Of a DNA stretch of 9,267 bases, positions 7,014-9,267 are shown piece after piece. The translations under genes and the position numbers were made by a program. The notes under the pieces were generated by a model that was not told the origin of the DNA, ran no database searches, and saw only the letters and a list, made by a program, of their open reading frames with translations. Source of the stretch: Candidatus Atribacteria bacterium (GTDB taxonomy: Bacteria; Atribacterota; Atribacteria; Atribacterales; Atribacteraceae). The stretch is taken from NCBI GenBank assembly GCA_003561145.1, contig PWXL01000038.1, positions 1-9,267 of the forward strand. The letters run 5' to 3'. The first letter of the stretch is position 1, and each line of letters opens with the position of its first letter.

Positions 7014-8174
7014 TCACAATTCAATAATTTCATGCCTGATATTGGAAAAAACCTCGCAGCCCTCCGCCGTGACCCGTATGCCGTCTTCCCAGCGGAATCC
7101 AAAATCGTCGGCGGCGAAAAATGTATCAGCCATAAAGGTCATGTTCGACTGCAAAAGATATTCTGAGTTGGTTTCAATCCATGGCTTTTCGTTTTCACCA
7201 ATGCCGCATCCATGACAGGGACCGTACAGAAAGTTATCTTCATATCCATGGGCAGCAAAAAAATCGTAATACCTTGTAGCGACTTCTTTTGCCGGGATTC
7301 CTTCACGTATCCATGCGAAGGTTTCTTTATGGGCTTCGAGGCCGAATTGCACACTCTTCCGCACCCGTGCGGGCATCTTTCCGATACACACAGGTCTTCC
7401 CACGGAAGAGGCATACCCCCCGTAACGGGCCCCGACACACAATTGAATAAGCTGCCCTTCCTTGAGCGTTTCATAGGAAGCCTGACCAATGGCATTGCGC
7501 GTTTTGACACCCGAAAAAACGTAGTTGGGATATGCTTCACTCTCGGCACCGTAATGGTAAAGCCTTTCGGTCAACAGTCCTAATACTTTTTTCTCTGTCA
7601 TTCCGGGCTCCATAAGCCCGAGAATATCTTCGAAGGCACGCTCACTGATACGATGGGCCTCTTTGATCATTGCTATTTCGTTCTCTGATTTTTCCGCTCT
7701 CAAGTCCGAGATGAGCCATTCTGCCCTGATTATCCGGCCTTTTTCACCCAATGCTTCCCGGACCCCTTCATACACGGGCAAAGTCATGATGGCATGATCA
7801 CCAACCGCTAATCGCTGTATTCCTTCCCCACCTGATATCTCCTCGAATACATCCCGAAAAGAGGGGAGGCGCATACCGGGATAATCGGGTTCGGAGGCCT
7901 CCCGGTAGGCGAGTAATTTTCGAATCTTTGTGATTCGGCTCCTTTCCCGCGCAAAGGGCTCAGCTTCCGGCCCGATCAGCAATACCGGATCTCCTTGACG
8001 GGGTATGATGACACCTGCGGTTTCAAAAATCGGCCAATGGTCGCTGAGGTAACGAACATTCCCATGATCTGTTTCATTGGCGTGAACAAGGTACGCATCA
8101 TAATCATTTTCCTCAAGCTTTTTCTGAATGGATATGATTCTTTGGGCAAATTCTTCGTCGGGGATGCGTTGCAT
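7014..8174 (-). CDS. M24-family paralog with three of five metal ligands replaced
   Basis: 386 residues, with the same two-domain layout as the adjacent M24 protein and aligning with it almost without gaps: the ligand positions carry identical residue numbers. Only H321 (PCHGCGIG) and E363 (RWEDG) remain. The first Asp is C246 (QLCVGAR), the second is S257 (GYASSVGR) and the first Glu is Q342 (LLQSN, where the family has EPG). The upstream active-site His position is I229. Metal-dependent peptidase activity is therefore very unlikely. The protein could be a creatinase-like hydrolase with a rebuilt active site, or a structural partner of its neighbour. ATG at 8174 is preceded by AAAGGAG at 8 nt. 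It follows the phosphotriesterase-family gene by 34 nt. There is no signal peptide, so it is cytosolic. Confidence 0.83.
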   Translation of the reverse strand: MQRIPDEEFAQRIISIQKKLEENDYDAYLVHANETDHGNVRYLSDHWPIFETAGVIIPRQGDPVLLIGPEAEPFARERSRITKIRKLLAYREASEPDYPGMRLPSFRDVFEEISGGEGIQRLAVGDHAIMTLPVYEGVREALGEKGRIIRAEWLISDLRAEKSENEIAMIKEAHRISERAFEDILGLMEPGMTEKKVLGLLTERLYHYGAESEAYPNYVFSGVKTRNAIGQASYETLKEGQLIQLCVGARYGGYASSVGRPVCIGKMPARVRKSVQFGLEAHKETFAWIREGIPAKEVATRYYDFFAAHGYEDNFLYGPCHGCGIGENEKPWIETNSEYLLQSNMTFMADTFFAADDFGFRWEDGIRVTAEGCEVFSNIRHEIIEL

Positions 8175-8208
8175 CTCGATTTCTCCTTTCTCATGCCGCG
8201 CTCCATAG

Positions 8209-9252
8209 TTATGCCGATTGTACCAGCATCTTTCGGGGGTTTTCCTTGATCATAACATCAATGTCTTTCTTTGAAACTCCCGCTTCATCAAGCATGGGCA
8301 CAACATTGCTCAAAATATGGTCATACCCCCAGCCCCCATAAGCATGGAGCATAATTTTGAGGCAGATGTCGTTTGTGAGGAGAAGCCGGTCGGTATAGCC
8401 TTCATCCACAAGGTACTGTATGGTCCTCACCCTCTCCCAGTCGGAATTGAAATGCCCTCCGGCAAAACCCTGTTTCTCCCGCGAGATAATAAATTCCTTT
8501 CCAAAGTTATAGAACTCCAAGAACGCGCCCCTTTTTATGACTTTAACCATATACATTTCATCAATCTCTACGTCGGAATGGCAAATGATTATTCTCTCCA
8601 AAGCCGCTCCTTCTTTTTCAAGTATGTCCAATACTTGCAGACCATTGGTAGACCAGGGATAAATGTGCACAAAAAGCGGAAGGTCTGTTTCCCCTTGCAC
8701 GCGACCGCACGCCCTCAAGACCTTTTCTTCCTCCGGATGTATTTCCCGGCTTGTCCCGATCTCACCGATAACTCCCGCCCGCACCCCGCTTTCTCCAATA
8801 CCTTCCATAATATCGCTCCTGATCTCATCAGCGATTTCTTCAACCCCCATTTCGCGTACCCGGGGAGGATGAGCATCATGGGTGTAAAACCCAGATCCTG
8901 CTATTATGTCAATACCCGTTGTTTGAGCCAATTCCCTTAAAGCTTGTGGGTTGCGGCCGATTCCTTCCAGGGTGACATCGATAATCGTACCTCCCCCGGC
9001 TTTTTGAAAATATTCGATCTCCCGGCGGGCGGTCTGCATATCAGACATAATAAGATTATCCCGAACCAGGTACGGGTCTCTCCTCAGGTACCCAAGTGTA
9101 TCCATGCTCACATCCTGATAGGCCAATTTTTTTTCGAGGGGAGTTGAGGGTTCGGAAAACTGGTTTGCAATATCAATAAAAATATGCTCATGGGGCAGAA
9201 TAATGCCAAGTTCATTGACGCTCTTCTCTCCAAGCACAGTCATGGCATTCAA
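8209..9252 (-). CDS. Phosphotriesterase-family metal hydrolase (PHP/lactonase type), TTG start
   Basis: Amidohydrolase-superfamily TIM barrel of the phosphotriesterase group, 347 residues. All five binuclear metal ligands can be placed: H21 and H23 in LPHEHIF, E164 in GVIGEIGTS, H196 in LFVHIYPW, H225 in IICHSD and D295 in LLTNDIC. The bridging ligand is Glu, as in E. coli PHP, not the carboxylated Lys of Pseudomonas phosphotriesterase. The natural substrate is therefore more likely a lactone, ester or amide than an organophosphate. TTG at 9252 is preferred as start because AGGAGGT ends 8 nt before it; the in-frame ATG at 9243 would be 17 nt away. It is the first visible gene of the cluster and leads into the M24 pair. 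With only 15 nt upstream, its promoter and any earlier genes lie outside the window. Confidence 0.9.
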   Translation of the reverse strand: MNAMTVLGEKSVNELGIILPHEHIFIDIANQFSEPSTPLEKKLAYQDVSMDTLGYLRRDPYLVRDNLIMSDMQTARREIEYFQKAGGGTIIDVTLEGIGRNPQALRELAQTTGIDIIAGSGFYTHDAHPPRVREMGVEEIADEIRSDIMEGIGESGVRAGVIGEIGTSREIHPEEEKVLRACGRVQGETDLPLFVHIYPWSTNGLQVLDILEKEGAALERIIICHSDVEIDEMYMVKVIKRGAFLEFYNFGKEFIISREKQGFAGGHFNSDWERVRTIQYLVDEGYTDRLLLTNDICLKIMLHAYGGWGYDHILSNVVPMLDEAGVSKKDIDVMIKENPRKMLVQSA

Positions 9253-9260
9253 TGGATAAT

Positions 9261-9267
9261 ACCTCCT
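9261..9267 (-). promoter_or_regulatory. Perfect Shine-Dalgarno deciding the TTG start at 9252
   Basis: AGGAGGT matches the anti-Shine-Dalgarno of 16S rRNA over seven bases, with 8 nt to the TTG at 9250-9252 and 17 nt to the in-frame ATG at 9241-9243. The spacing favours initiation at TTG. A strong ribosome site paired with a weak start codon may hold translation at an intermediate level; that is inference. Confidence 0.7.

Noticed and set aside
8317..8940. 207-codon open frame on the plus strand
   Set aside because: It lies antisense inside the phosphotriesterase-family gene, whose five metal ligands and length are intact. The plus-strand translation shows no recognisable family and no ribosome site.

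Overview
The window carries nine protein-coding genes, all on the minus strand, so transcription runs from high to low coordinates. It ends in the 5' two fifths of groEL at the left edge. Gene spacing is tight, Shine-Dalgarno sequences are strong, and GTG and TTG starts occur beside ATG. This is a bacterial chromosome of roughly balanced GC. The phylum cannot be fixed by eye. A clostridial Bacillota or another anaerobic lineage such as Atribacterota or Synergistota would fit, but the groESL promoter has no visible CIRCE operator, so I do not commit.

In transcription order, the right half (9252 to 5836) holds a phosphotriesterase-family metal hydrolase followed by two adjacent paralogous M24 ('pita-bread', creatinase/prolidase-like) proteins. 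The hydrolase keeps all five metal ligands. Both M24 proteins have lost the two Asp metal ligands, and the first-transcribed one has also lost one Glu ligand. A 192-bp spacer (5644-5835) contains short direct and inverted repeats. The left-centre block (5643 to 2681) is a Gfo/Idh/MocA oxidoreductase, a PIG-L/LmbE-type zinc deacetylase and a second Gfo/Idh/MocA oxidoreductase. It is followed 48 bp later by a regulator with the layout of an NtrC-type sigma-54 activator (receiver, AAA+, Fis-type HTH). The housekeeping groES-groEL operon then starts from its own sigma-A-type promoter.

The regulator is the strangest protein. Walker A and the HTH are intact. The receiver phospho-acceptor Asp, the GAFTGA loop, the Walker B DE order, the sensor I Asn, the second arginine finger and the sensor II Arg are all changed. 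It is probably a DNA-binding regulator that no longer works as a canonical sigma-54 ATPase.

Functionally, the block from 9252 to 2681 looks like a catabolic or modification cassette: a PTE-type hydrolase (lactone or ester), two non-metal M24 enzymes (C-N hydrolysis or a non-peptidase role), an N-deacetylase and two NAD(P)-dependent sugar/cyclitol dehydrogenases. An N-acylated or guanidino-modified sugar or cyclitol substrate is conceivable, but this is inference from gene content. No transporter is present, and the cluster probably continues beyond the right edge.
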